Shown in pieces: positions 38,101-46,755 of a stretch of DNA of 64,000 nt. The stretch lies in assembly GCA_032162705.1 (NCBI GenBank), contig JAVRON010000087.1:42477-106476 (forward strand). Direction: 5' to 3'. A model generated the notes under the pieces. It did not search any database, had not been told where the DNA came from, and saw only the letters and a list, made by a program, of their open reading frames with translations. Made by a program: the position numbers and the translations under genes. Numbering within the stretch: position 1 is the stretch's first letter; each line of letters starts with the position of its first letter. This stretch comes from QHXN01 sp032162705. GTDB taxonomy: Bacteria; Acidobacteriota; Blastocatellia; Pyrinomonadales; Pyrinomonadaceae.

Positions 38101-38997
38101 CTGAACGCGAACTACACCTGGAGCAAAACCATCGACAACGCCTCCGAGATTTTCTCGACCCTCGGCGGCGGCCAGACGGTTGCACAGGCGCAGAATCCGT
38201 TCGACATCACGGGCGGCGAGCGCGGGCTTTCGGCCTTCCACCAGAAGCACAACTTTACGACGAACTTCCTCTACGAGCTGCCCTTCATGAAGGATCAGAA
38301 GGGCACCATGGGTAAGATTCTCGGTGGCTTCCAGGTGGGCGGTCTGATCCGCGTCGGCTCGGGGCGTCCCTACACGCCGAACGACTTCTTCGGCACCTAC
38401 GACCCGAACTTTGAGAACGGGTTCATCGGCGCGGGCGGTCTGCGTCCCTTCAACGGCAACCCGAGTGCGCCGGTCGGCACCATCGCCTTCGGCTACGGAG
38501 CCGCTTGCGACATACTCTTCGGCGGCCCTGAGTGCGACTACAACGGCGGAGCCGCGACCCCCGGCAGCTTTATCGTCTTCAACACGGGGAACGTTGGCTC
38601 GACCGGTACGGTCGTCTCCGCCTCGCAGGTACTTCAGAGCGCTCGTCTGATCTACAACGACTTCGGCCTGAATAACCAGTTCGGCGAACCGCTCTCCGCA
38701 CTGGAGGCTTTCAACCTCTTCAAGACGCCCTTCGGCAATGTCGGTCGCAGCACGTTCTTCGGCGAGATGTTCTCGCTGGCGAACCTGTCGCTCTTCAAGA
38801 CGACCAACATCACCGAGAACGTCAAGGTCGAGTTCCGCGCTGAGGCCTTCAACATCCTCAACCACCGGAACTATGGTGTACCCGATGTGGTCACGGAAGA
38901 TGCCTCGAACGGTTTCACGACCAGCACCTTCCAGAACCCCGGCTTTAACAACGGCGGCAACCGCAGCGTGCGCTTCGGCCTCCGCTTAATCTTCTAA
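35173..38997 (+). CDS. Oar-like TonB-dependent receptor
   Basis: 1274 residues, ATG 35173 with a GGAGGGA site. Signal peptide about 1-30 (TASFATAQ), carboxypeptidase-regulatory domain about 33-118 (GNLQGVVLDPNNAAVAGATVKV, PGDKYRVDV), TonB plug about 125-240 (ISANGNRGRSNNFQIDGQDN, EFGRNSGAQINVVTRSGTN), then a large beta-barrel ending with the aromatic-terminated RFGLRLIF. It should span the outer membrane and import an unidentified ligand. It heads the surface block and is followed by its own terminator; the next gene is the VWFA-related protein. Confidence 0.94.
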   Translation: MCEFRYGSLVARTVTLLALLMFTASFATAQVTSGNLQGVVLDPNNAAVAGATVKVTNVDTGQSREVTTNSEGFYRVTNLTPGDKYRVDVTATGFAPKSAENITVRAATENTADLQVGVAGIAGETVQVTGETSLIDSAQSQLSTSYTPQQLTQLPFVGSIDNLALLTPGVVTPGDTDFANGVGISANGNRGRSNNFQIDGQDNNDNSVAGPSLSITNGEAIGDYQVITNSFSAEFGRNSGAQINVVTRSGTNDIHGALFEFHQNSALNARDNIEKQTAKQFNFLTSNGFTQFSGLANTLTNGPTPDHINRFGGRIGGPIVKNKAFYFVTYEGTYDRGQQIFSNVSSGSFAPNLDAAAAANRVFGTATTSTLATIGPANAATGTLLIAPPTTDTNGDGIPDVFNFGPGNPFGNPVTPGFLAPLAVIADSTAPGGRRILFGGEGVRITPFQQSEDQIIGKVDWNLTGKDTLSTRYIFDNARFPILASRGVGGFFFSEPSKNNNLGVTYTRLLSSRTTNEARFNFSRLNVTFGDTSQNPGAGISFSGTRSIAGGLLTSFGPPNNLPQSRVVDVYQLQDTISQTLGNHALKYGADIRHQKVNNFFLPNLFGQYTFANAGASAPANTFFNYGTTGLNGSARTSPTAFENFLLGRFRQVSFALGNPNIKTTQNDYFFFLQDDYRIRPTLTLNLGARYELSTTPFNPIIEQINAREADNSTAIFNTSFPLAFRTAQKIPLDKNNIAPRVGFAWSPNFNFMGDRFREGRTVIRGGFGIAYDPPYFNIVLNTVTAAPFAAVGTFRQTPGGTGAVNFPFLPTTTAQLNGTPGTNGGDPRLFNQTRVDPNLYNPYTMSFNFGVQQEVGRRSVLEVRYVGSRIVGQFQTVNGNPDLRFLEQAGAYFGNPTMFTGGRSPGTCSFDASCQTPTAANSFNTRGIDATGSRILGSGRVDPTFGAIRTRINGASSTYNGMQVRFDTRFTNDLVLNANYTWSKTIDNASEIFSTLGGGQTVAQAQNPFDITGGERGLSAFHQKHNFTTNFLYELPFMKDQKGTMGKILGGFQVGGLIRVGSGRPYTPNDFFGTYDPNFENGFIGAGGLRPFNGNPSAPVGTIAFGYGAACDILFGGPECDYNGGAATPGSFIVFNTGNVGSTGTVVSASQVLQSARLIYNDFGLNNQFGEPLSALEAFNLFKTPFGNVGRSTFFGEMFSLANLSLFKTTNITENVKVEFRAEAFNILNHRNYGVPDVVTEDASNGFTTSTFQNPGFNNGGNRSVRFGLRLIF

Positions 38998-39044
38998 ACG
39001 GCCCCGAGCCGGCTGCGACCGCAAAGAGTCGCGAGCTTAAGAAA

Positions 39045-39079
39045 GGGGGAGAGCCGCTGTGCTCTCCCCCTATTTTTTT
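39045..39079 (+). terminator. Rho-independent terminator after receptor
   Basis: A 10-bp perfect stem (39045-39054 with 39061-39070), a six-base loop and an eight-base T-rich tract. A TATAAT hexamer at 39088-39093 follows at once and may be the -10 of the next gene, although no good -35 is seen. Confidence 0.9.
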
Positions 39080-39175
39080 CTTTACGGTATAATCCAGCCA
39101 CCCTGACCGAGAAGGTTCCCCACCGGGGCCTTTAACCTTTTGAACAGAAAAGACTCGACCCCTGTGAGGCAATCC

Positions 39176-41404
39176 ATGCGTAAAAGAATTCTTTCGACAC
39201 TGCTCATGTTGATTTTCGTCGCCCCGACCGTCTGCCCCCAGCCGTCGCCGCAGCAGCCCGCCACGCCGAAAACGCCGCAGCAGGAGCAGGAGGAGACGGT
39301 CAGGATCGGCACGACGGTCGTCCACATCGATCTGATCGTCACGGACAAGACGGGCAGGAGGGTGACGGGGCTTAACGCCTCTGACTTTCAGGTGACGGAT
39401 GAGGGAGAGGCTCGGCTGGTTGACTACTTCGCGGCCATCGAAGGCTCGCGCGTCGCACGCAAGGAGGACGCTCAGGCGACTGCGAACAACTCCGGCACTG
39501 CGGCGGGCGGAGCAGCGGCGGCAGCGACGAACGCGGCGACGACCACGTCGCTGGCAAGCCCCTTCCCGGGCCGCTACGTCGCGCTCGTAGTAGATGACCA
39601 GAACCTCTCGGCGGAGAACCTTGTGCGCTCGCGCCGTGCGCTCTCAGATTACGTCGGCGAGAAGCTTGCGCCGAGCGATCTCGTCGCGCTTATTGCCACG
39701 GGCGGGAGCACGGCCGCCTCGCAGCAGTTCACCAACGACCATCTGCGTCTGCTGAGCGCCATCAGCCGCGTCGGCTCGCCCAACGGGCCCGAGCGCAAGA
39801 CCGACCCGCGCTTCAAGCTCACTGCCGGCGAGGCCGTGCGTATCAACCGGGGCGACGAGCAGGTGCTCGAAGCCGTGGCGCGCCGTGTCGCTTCGCAGAG
39901 CATCGCCAACGAGACGACGCAGGGGTCGCTCGCCATCGGTGCTGTGCCACAGCGACGCGGCACGGGCGACGACGCCGTCTCGCTGACGCCGTCGGATACA
40001 TCCCCGACGGCGCAACTCCATAGTCAGATTCGCAACATCGCGCAGGCGCGTATCGCCGAGATAGCGAACGAGGCCCGCCGCACGATGCAAACGCTCGCCT
40101 CACTCTTCGAGGCGATGGCCGAGTTACCGGGCCGTAAGGTCGTCGTGCTGCTCACAGAGTCGTTCAGCACGCTGACCAACACGAGCGACGACCTCTCGAA
40201 CGACCTGACGCAGCTCATCGAGAAGGCTCGACGCAGCGGCGTCAGCGTCTACGGCCTCGACGCGGGCGGCCTGCGCACGAACAACACCACGGCGAGCGAA
40301 CACACGACGGGAGCCGACATGCGCGCGCGCGAGATCGCGGGCAGCAACACCAACTTCTCCGACTTTGAGAATCTTGAGGCGGTGCGCGTGCTCGTCAACG
40401 GCACGGGCGGCACGCTCTTCGCCAACACGAACGACATCACTTCGGGGATCGAGCGCGCGGTTGAAGATGCGAGTTCTTATTACGTCGTCGGCTTCCACCC
40501 CGGCAAACTCGACAACAAGTTTCATAAGCTGACGGTGACGGTCAAAGGCAAGCCCGACCTGTTAGTGCGGACGCGTCGTGGCTACCTCGCTGTTAATCAA
40601 GAGACGGCGCGTGGGACGAACGCGGAGCTGGCGGCGGCACTGCTCTCGCCTGTGCCGCGCATGGAGTTGCCGTTGGAGGTGGTCGCCAATGTGGCCCCGC
40701 AGGGCGGAGAGCAGGTCGTGCTCACGGGTCTGCACATCGGGCGCAACTACCTGAGCCTTCCCCTAGCCAACGCGCCCGAGCAGAAGGCTTCCTACGAGGT
40801 GGTGGCGTGGGTCTTTCAGAACGGGATAGACAAGCCCGTGGGCGTCGTGTCGCACACGGTCGCTTACGACCTTGTGGCGCAGCCCGCAGACAGGCAGAAG
40901 CTCTCGGCCGGCGGGTTCACCTTCGTGCCGCAGCCTTTCAAGCTCGCACCGGGTCGGTACCAGATTCGCGCGGTCGTGCGCGAGCAGTCGAGCGGCGCGG
41001 TCGGCTCGGCCTATCAGTTCTTCGAGGTGCCGGACTTGACCGACCGCAAGGAAGTCTCCGCGAGCAGCGTGTTGCTGAATGAGGCGGGAAAGACCGGCTT
41101 CGGCGGCGCGAATAGTTTCAAGCGCGGCTCGGAAGCGGACGTGCGCTACATCGTCTACAACCTGCCTAAAGACTCCGCGGAGTTGACACAGCGCGTGCGC
41201 CTCATCGATGCACAGGGCAAGGCGTTGCTCGACAGTCCGCTCTCGATCTCGGCGAGCGCTGATGCGTCGTCGCCTAACATGTTCCCGCAAGCCACACGCC
41301 TCAAGCTCCCGCCTGCGCGCGGCCGTTACGCGCTGATCGTCAACCTGCAAGACAAGAAGGGCAAGGTTGATATCGAGCGCCGCGCCGACTTCGTGGTTGA
41401 GTAG
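39176..41404 (+). CDS. Secreted VWFA-related protein (acidobacterial type), set A
   Basis: 742 residues. ATG 39176 is preferred over the upstream TTG: GAGG lies before it and a signal peptide (RKRILSTLLMLIFVAP) follows. A small beta-sandwich (VHIDLIVTDKTGRRVTGLNASDFQVTDEG) precedes a VWFA-like domain (about 120-460; GRYVALVVDDQNLS...VALIATGG, VVVLLTESFS, ITSGIERAVEDASSYYVVGF). The metal-ion (MIDAS) pattern DxSxS is replaced by DDQNLS. The C-terminal beta region (about 470-740) has the EVVAWVFQNG and RYQIRAVVRE motifs. Likely exported; partner unknown. A paralogue lies at 46756. Confidence 0.85.
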   Translation: MRKRILSTLLMLIFVAPTVCPQPSPQQPATPKTPQQEQEETVRIGTTVVHIDLIVTDKTGRRVTGLNASDFQVTDEGEARLVDYFAAIEGSRVARKEDAQATANNSGTAAGGAAAAATNAATTTSLASPFPGRYVALVVDDQNLSAENLVRSRRALSDYVGEKLAPSDLVALIATGGSTAASQQFTNDHLRLLSAISRVGSPNGPERKTDPRFKLTAGEAVRINRGDEQVLEAVARRVASQSIANETTQGSLAIGAVPQRRGTGDDAVSLTPSDTSPTAQLHSQIRNIAQARIAEIANEARRTMQTLASLFEAMAELPGRKVVVLLTESFSTLTNTSDDLSNDLTQLIEKARRSGVSVYGLDAGGLRTNNTTASEHTTGADMRAREIAGSNTNFSDFENLEAVRVLVNGTGGTLFANTNDITSGIERAVEDASSYYVVGFHPGKLDNKFHKLTVTVKGKPDLLVRTRRGYLAVNQETARGTNAELAAALLSPVPRMELPLEVVANVAPQGGEQVVLTGLHIGRNYLSLPLANAPEQKASYEVVAWVFQNGIDKPVGVVSHTVAYDLVAQPADRQKLSAGGFTFVPQPFKLAPGRYQIRAVVREQSSGAVGSAYQFFEVPDLTDRKEVSASSVLLNEAGKTGFGGANSFKRGSEADVRYIVYNLPKDSAELTQRVRLIDAQGKALLDSPLSISASADASSPNMFPQATRLKLPPARGRYALIVNLQDKKGKVDIERRADFVVE

Positions 41405-41451
41405 CTCGACCGGTGCGGGAGCGATTCAAAATTCCGCGCGGTGATAGAGTG

Positions 41452-41482
41452 GACGCAGGCGGGATTCGTTCTCGCCTGCGTC
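41452..41482 (+). terminator. Possible terminator after VWFA set A
   Basis: A 10-bp perfect stem (41452-41461 with 41473-41482) and an 11-base loop, 47 bases after the stop. It lacks a U-tract. Confidence 0.35.
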
Positions 41483-41649
41483 TCGTGTTTCGGGGCACGC
41501 ACCGGAGTCGCATCGAAATCCATAGAATCGTTGGGCAATCCGAAAACTCGGATGAGCCTTGGCCGGACGACCAAAGCTGCCCCTCAAATTTCAAACACTT
41601 AGCCCGCCGGAAAACGGGGCATGCAGCTTGCCTCGCCCATATGTCATAA

Positions 41650-41739
41650 GTGTTCCTGCTGGTACTCTTGGTACTTCTGCTGGCGCTCTTAGTCTTCCTG
41701 CTGGTGCCATTCTCGCACTCTTTAGAACTTTTCTTCTAA
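41650..41739 (+). CDS. Possible 29-residue hydrophobic peptide
   Basis: GTG to TAA encodes FLLVLLVLLLALLVFLLVP followed by a short polar tail. It looks like a single membrane segment, but no ribosome site is present and the DNA is a degenerate repeat rich in CTGCTGGT, which could produce such a reading frame by chance. Most likely spurious. Confidence 0.12.
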   Translation: MFLLVLLVLLLALLVFLLVPFSHSLELFF

Positions 41740-41775
41740 GCAAGATTTATAGCAGGCTGATAGATTCCGGGGAGA

Positions 41776-42798
41776 ATGAAAGCTTTCAAGGCTTTAACGG
41801 CCCTACTCTTTTTGCTGCTGCTGTGCGGTACGGCGGAGGCGCAGGGGGGTGCACCCACAGGGCGGCCACCGTCTTCGTCCGAAGGGCTTAACAGTCAGAC
41901 GGGTAGCATCCGCGGTCGTGTGGTGTTGCCGGACGGGTCGCCGGTCTCCGAGCCGATCAGGTTGACATTGCGCGTGCTGCGCGGAGATCAGTCGATCACC
42001 TACACCGATTCGCAAGGGCTGTTTGATATAGGAAACCTCACGCCGGGCACCTACACGCTTGAGGTCGATGCGGACCGGGATCAAAAGTTTGAGGCGACCT
42101 CGGAGCGCGTCCAGGTCTATGGCCGCGCTCCGACGCTCATGACGCTCTACCTGAAGGAGAAGGGCGTCTCGGTCGAGGAGAAGAAGCCCGGCTCGAACGT
42201 CGTCTCGGCGGAAGAGTTGGACGATAAGGTGCCGTCGGGCGCGTCGAAAGAGTTCGAGCGTGGGACGAAGGCCGGTAAGGAAGGGAAGCTCGACGAAGCC
42301 GTGGCGCACCTGCGCAAAGCCGTCGCTCTCTACCCCGGCTACCTCAAGGCAAGAAACGACCTCGGGACTTATCTCCTCGCTCAGGGGAATCTCGAAGAGG
42401 CTGCACGGGAGTTGCGCGAGGCTGTGCGGATAGCTCCGAAGGCTTTTAACCCGCAGCTCAACCTCGGCATCGTGCTCGTCGAGCAGCAGAATTTCCCTGA
42501 GGCCGCCGAAGCGCTCGACAAGGCGCTCGTGCTCAACTCAACCTCGCCCGCCGCGCACCTCTATGACGGCATCGCGCTCGCCGGTCTGGGCGAGTCTGAA
42601 AAGGCCGAGCGTGAGCTTTCAGCCGCCTATGATCTGGGCGGCAGCAAGTACGCGCTGGCACAGTTTCACTTAGGGCAGCTTTACATGAACAAGGGGGAGC
42701 GGGCGCTCGCTCTGAAGTCTTTCGAGACCTATCTGCGAGACAAGCCCGACGCCGCGAACGCCGAGCAGGTGCGACGCCTGATCGGCATGCTGCGTTAG
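41776..42798 (+). CDS. Secreted carboxypeptidase-regulatory / TPR protein, set A
   Basis: 340 residues, ATG 41776. Signal peptide about 1-22 (LLLLLCGTAEAQ). A carboxypeptidase-regulatory domain (about 42-125; GSIRGRVVLPDGSPVSEPIRL, LTPGTYTLEVDAD) is followed by a series of about five TPR helices (about 155-340; GKLDEAVAHLRKAVALYPGY, GNLEEAARELREAVRIAP, GERALALKSFETYLRDKPD). It is probably a periplasmic or outer-surface scaffold that binds other proteins. It lies between the VWFA and receptor genes of set A and resembles the protein encoded at 48963-50033 in size and order of domains. Confidence 0.88.
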   Translation: MKAFKALTALLFLLLLCGTAEAQGGAPTGRPPSSSEGLNSQTGSIRGRVVLPDGSPVSEPIRLTLRVLRGDQSITYTDSQGLFDIGNLTPGTYTLEVDADRDQKFEATSERVQVYGRAPTLMTLYLKEKGVSVEEKKPGSNVVSAEELDDKVPSGASKEFERGTKAGKEGKLDEAVAHLRKAVALYPGYLKARNDLGTYLLAQGNLEEAARELREAVRIAPKAFNPQLNLGIVLVEQQNFPEAAEALDKALVLNSTSPAAHLYDGIALAGLGESEKAERELSAAYDLGGSKYALAQFHLGQLYMNKGERALALKSFETYLRDKPDAANAEQVRRLIGMLR

Positions 42799-42852
42799 TT
42801 TCCGAAAACCAACTTACCAATTGACCCCAGAGTAGCTTAGGAGGGAAAGCGT

Positions 42853-45800
42853 ATGAAACGTTCTCGGCTTGCGAAAGCCCTATCTATTATCAACCTGCTC
42901 GCCTTATCTCTATCGATGATGGTGCCGCTCTCCATCAGGTCGGTTATGGCGCAGGCCACCACCGGCACGATGAGAGGCGTCGTCACCGACGTAAACGGTG
43001 AAGTGGTCGCCGGTGCGACCGTGAAGGCGAAGAATGAGGCCACGGGCGCTGAGACCCCGGCCTTTACGACCACGAGCGAAGGGACTTACGAGTTCTCGAA
43101 CCTCCAGCCGGGCAAGTACACCGTGACGGTTGAGGGCGCGGGCTTCAAGCGCGTCGTCATCACCCACACGGACGTAAAAGTAGGCGTCGTCAACCCCCTC
43201 GACGCCAAGCTGGAGGCGGGTAACATCGCCGAGACCGTGACGGTCGTCGCCGGGACGGAAGAGGTGCTCAACACCGAGCAGTCTCAGATTTCTCACACCT
43301 TCGAGGCGCGCAAGGTCGAAGACCTCCCCTCGAACGCGGCGGGCGGCGGACTTGATACGCTGGCGCTCTTGATTCCCGGCGTGGCGCAGAACAGCGGCGG
43401 CGGCACGAACACCAACGGCACGGGGCTTTCGGTGAACGGCAATCGCGGACGCTCGAACAATTTCCAGATTGACGGCTCCGACAACAACGACCTCTCGGTC
43501 GGTGGCCCGAATCTCTTCATCGACAATCAGGATCAGGTGCAGGAGTACCAGGTCGTCACCAACAACTTCTCCGCGCAGTATGGCCGCAACCTCGGCGCGG
43601 TCGTGAACATCGTGACCAAGGGCGGCACGAACCAGTTCCACGGCACAGCGTTCGAGTATCATCGCGACCAGCGCAATCTCGATACGCTCAACAACATCGA
43701 GCGGGCACGCGGCGACAAAAACCCGGCGCGCTTCCTGAGCAACGTCTTCGGCGGCACCTTCGGCGGCCCCATCGTCAAGAACCGCGCCTTCTTCTTCGGC
43801 TCCTACGAAGGCATCAGGCAGCCCTCGACGGCAGATGTGGCCTCAGCCGGTTTCGCCATCAACCAGTCAGACCTGCCGAGACTGACCGCGGCCTTCCCCG
43901 GCAACCCGGTCATCAACTCCATCGTCCAGCTCAACCCGACCGCGCTCACCCTGGGAAGCATCTTCCCGCGCACAGACCTCTTGAACTGCAACGCGACGGT
44001 CGAGAAACTGGCCGGCGCACCGCAGAGCCGCTTCAGCCAGTGCAACCGCGACTTCATCGACATCGGCCCCGATGCGGCGCACGCCGTTCGCGTCGAGGGC
44101 TTCCAGATCGAGCGCACCTTCCCGAACACCTATACCCAGAACGAGTACAGCGTCCGCGGTGACGTGAAGGTGACGAATAAGGACAACTTCTACGTTCGCT
44201 ACCTGAAGCAGAACGGCGACACTCTGAACAGCACTCAGGTCAGCGCGACGAACGGCTTCCACGGCGACGTGCTGTTTGATACGAAGAACTTCGGTGGCAC
44301 ATACATCCGTCAGTTCTCCAACCGGATCGTCAACGAGTTCCGCGGCGTGAGGACGAATTTGTTCCTCAGCTTCGGCGGCGGCTGCGACCCGAAGACGCTG
44401 GGCTGTGTGCCCGCCGCTTCCGAGATCGACAACGCACAGATCGAGAGCATCAACCCGACCGCTATCCGCGGCGTGACCCTGACGGGTAACGCTCTGCGCG
44501 CGATGGGCGTCGGCGGCGGCCTCCCGCAGGGGCGCGGCTCGATTCTCTACGACTTCGCCGACAACGTGACGATGACCTACGGCGGCCACTCGATGATCGT
44601 CGGAGCGCAGGTCAAGTTCACGACGGCGCACGTCCCCTTCCTGCCCAACTACGGCGGCGCTTTCACCTTCGCGCTCGACACCACGCAGACCGGCCTTGCG
44701 CAGCAGCGACGCGTCTTCAACGATGCGCCGTCCGCGGTCAGCCTCTCGCTCGGCAACCCGAACGTCGCCTACACCGAGTGGGATCAATACTACTTCTTCC
44801 AGGACGACTGGAAGATTCGTCCGAACCTGACCTTGAACCTCGGCGTGCGTTACGAGTACACGGGGCAGCCCATTAACGACCTGAGCCAGTTCACGCTTGC
44901 GCGTGAGAGCGGCTCGGCACCGTTCTTCAACCCGGCGCTTCCGGTTCGTGACCGCATCGTGCCCTTTACCCCGGCTGACAAGAACAACTTCGCGCCGCGC
45001 GTCGGCTTCGCATGGTCGCCGCGCTACAGCGAGAAGAGCGGCTTCATGCACGCGTTGTTAGGCAACGAAGCGACGGTCATCCGCGGTGGTTACGCCATCG
45101 CCTACGACCCCGCGTTCTACAACATCCTGCTCAACGTCGCGAACTCTTCGCCGTTCTCAATCGCACTGGCCTCGACTGCGGCGCAGTCGCCCGCCGTCAA
45201 CCCCGGTCTCCCGATGCCGAATTCTTTCTTCGGCTCCGACGTGCGGGCCGCCTTCCAGTCTTCGGGCGTCCTGCCCATCGGCAAGCTCGATCCGAAGTTC
45301 CTGAGCCAGACGCAGGTCGCGCCCGACTTCCACTCGCCCTACTCGCAACAGTGGTCGCTCGGCATCCAGCGTTCTATCCGCAAGAACAACGTCGCCGAAA
45401 TCCGCTACGTCGGCAACCACGGCGTCGGACTCTTCCAGTCCGTACTCCGCAACCCGTTCGTCGGCATCCCCGGCAGCGCGACCAACGGCGGCTTCTTCGG
45501 CTTCACACGCAACGTCTGCACGGCGCTCAACTCGGCGGGCACGGCCTGCGCGACCCAGACGCCGATTGCCTTCCCGTCCTTCGCTTCGCAGATTCTCCCG
45601 GCGGGAACCGTCGGACTCAACTGCGTTGACGTGGCCGGCACGCCCGACAACGAGGGCGCATGCTTCGGGCGCATCAAGCCGACGGGCGCGGTCACCGACC
45701 GCGAGAACACGGCGCAGTCGAACTATCACTCGATCCAGACGCGCTACAACGGCCGCTTCATCAACAACGCGCTGAACCTCGGGGCCACCTACACGTTCAG

Positions 45801-46614
45801 CAAGACGATTGACGATTCGAGCGAGGTCTTCGCCTTCAACGGCGAGAACTCGATCCTGCCGCAGAACCCGTTCGACTACCACAGCGAACGCAGCGTCTCG
45901 GCCTTGCACCGCCCGCACATCTTCTCGGTCAACGCCATCTACGATGTGCCTTACTTCAAGGAGCAGCGCGGCTTCGTCGGCCACCTGCTGGGCGGCTGGC
46001 AGATTAACGCCACGCACGTTATCAACAGTGGTCGTCGCTACACGCCGGGTCAGAACCTGAACGCAGGCATCGGCCTGGCCGGACAGAACTATCTGAGCGG
46101 CGGCGAGAGCCTCCGCCCGTTCATCGGCAACCCGAACGCGCCGCAGACTTCCGTCGGCATCAGCCAGATCGATGCCTTCATCTTCGGCAAGATTCCCGTC
46201 GTCACCGACCAGAACGGCTTCCTGTCCTTAAACGACCTGAACAACAGCGTCATCCGCGCCGTCACGCCGAACGACGTGCGCTTCGTCTACAACGGCCCCG
46301 GTGCCGCCAAGTTGTTCGGCACGCCCTACGGCAACACACCGCGCTATTACCTGGCGGGCCCGATACTCAACCAGTTGAACCTCGGTTTCTTCAAGAACAC
46401 GAGGGTGTTCGAGAACGTCAGGGTTCAGTTCCGCGCCGAGTTGTTCAATGCCTTGAACCACCCCAACATCGGCTACGGCGTCACGCGCAACAGCTCGCTC
46501 CCGCTGAGCGAACTAATCGACAATGCCGGCAACGCTTCTTCGCCCTTCGCCGACGACAGCAGGATTCAGCTTGCACGTCGCGTCGTCCAATTCGGACTGC
46601 GCATCAGCTTCTAG
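42853..46614 (+). CDS. Oar-like TonB-dependent receptor
   Basis: 1253 residues, ATG 42853 preceded by AGGAGGG. Signal peptide about 1-35 (IRSVMAQ), carboxypeptidase-regulatory domain about 38-120 (GTMRGVVTDVNGEVVAGATVKAK, QPGKYTVTVEGAGF), plug about 130-245 (LSVNGNRGRSNNFQIDGSDN, QYGRNLGAVVNIVTKGGTN) and a long barrel ending VVQFGLRISF. It starts 54 bases after the TPR gene, so the two may be cotranscribed. Outer-membrane importer of unknown ligand. Confidence 0.94.
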   Translation: MKRSRLAKALSIINLLALSLSMMVPLSIRSVMAQATTGTMRGVVTDVNGEVVAGATVKAKNEATGAETPAFTTTSEGTYEFSNLQPGKYTVTVEGAGFKRVVITHTDVKVGVVNPLDAKLEAGNIAETVTVVAGTEEVLNTEQSQISHTFEARKVEDLPSNAAGGGLDTLALLIPGVAQNSGGGTNTNGTGLSVNGNRGRSNNFQIDGSDNNDLSVGGPNLFIDNQDQVQEYQVVTNNFSAQYGRNLGAVVNIVTKGGTNQFHGTAFEYHRDQRNLDTLNNIERARGDKNPARFLSNVFGGTFGGPIVKNRAFFFGSYEGIRQPSTADVASAGFAINQSDLPRLTAAFPGNPVINSIVQLNPTALTLGSIFPRTDLLNCNATVEKLAGAPQSRFSQCNRDFIDIGPDAAHAVRVEGFQIERTFPNTYTQNEYSVRGDVKVTNKDNFYVRYLKQNGDTLNSTQVSATNGFHGDVLFDTKNFGGTYIRQFSNRIVNEFRGVRTNLFLSFGGGCDPKTLGCVPAASEIDNAQIESINPTAIRGVTLTGNALRAMGVGGGLPQGRGSILYDFADNVTMTYGGHSMIVGAQVKFTTAHVPFLPNYGGAFTFALDTTQTGLAQQRRVFNDAPSAVSLSLGNPNVAYTEWDQYYFFQDDWKIRPNLTLNLGVRYEYTGQPINDLSQFTLARESGSAPFFNPALPVRDRIVPFTPADKNNFAPRVGFAWSPRYSEKSGFMHALLGNEATVIRGGYAIAYDPAFYNILLNVANSSPFSIALASTAAQSPAVNPGLPMPNSFFGSDVRAAFQSSGVLPIGKLDPKFLSQTQVAPDFHSPYSQQWSLGIQRSIRKNNVAEIRYVGNHGVGLFQSVLRNPFVGIPGSATNGGFFGFTRNVCTALNSAGTACATQTPIAFPSFASQILPAGTVGLNCVDVAGTPDNEGACFGRIKPTGAVTDRENTAQSNYHSIQTRYNGRFINNALNLGATYTFSKTIDDSSEVFAFNGENSILPQNPFDYHSERSVSALHRPHIFSVNAIYDVPYFKEQRGFVGHLLGGWQINATHVINSGRRYTPGQNLNAGIGLAGQNYLSGGESLRPFIGNPNAPQTSVGISQIDAFIFGKIPVVTDQNGFLSLNDLNNSVIRAVTPNDVRFVYNGPGAAKLFGTPYGNTPRYYLAGPILNQLNLGFFKNTRVFENVRVQFRAELFNALNHPNIGYGVTRNSSLPLSELIDNAGNASSPFADDSRIQLARRVVQFGLRISF

Positions 46615-46648
46615 CTCCGGAGCCGCAAGGCTTCAAAGCAGACTATTC

Positions 46649-46688
46649 GGGGAGAGCTTCTATAACGGAAGCTCTCCCCTCTTTTTTT
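46649..46688 (+). terminator. Rho-independent terminator after receptor
   Basis: A perfect 12-bp stem (46649-46660 with 46668-46679), a seven-base loop and a seven-T run. It lies 34 bases after the stop, between two convergent genes. Confidence 0.9.
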
Positions 46689-46755
46689 GCTTGATGATTG
46701 GATGGCTTAAAGCCGTCTGCGTCTCTAGTGAGGCCGGCGCGCTGAAGCGGTTGCC

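Noticed and set aside
41559..41891. A 110-codon open frame crossing the start of the TPR gene
   Set aside because: It overlaps the signal peptide of the set A TPR gene in another frame, and no domain is visible.
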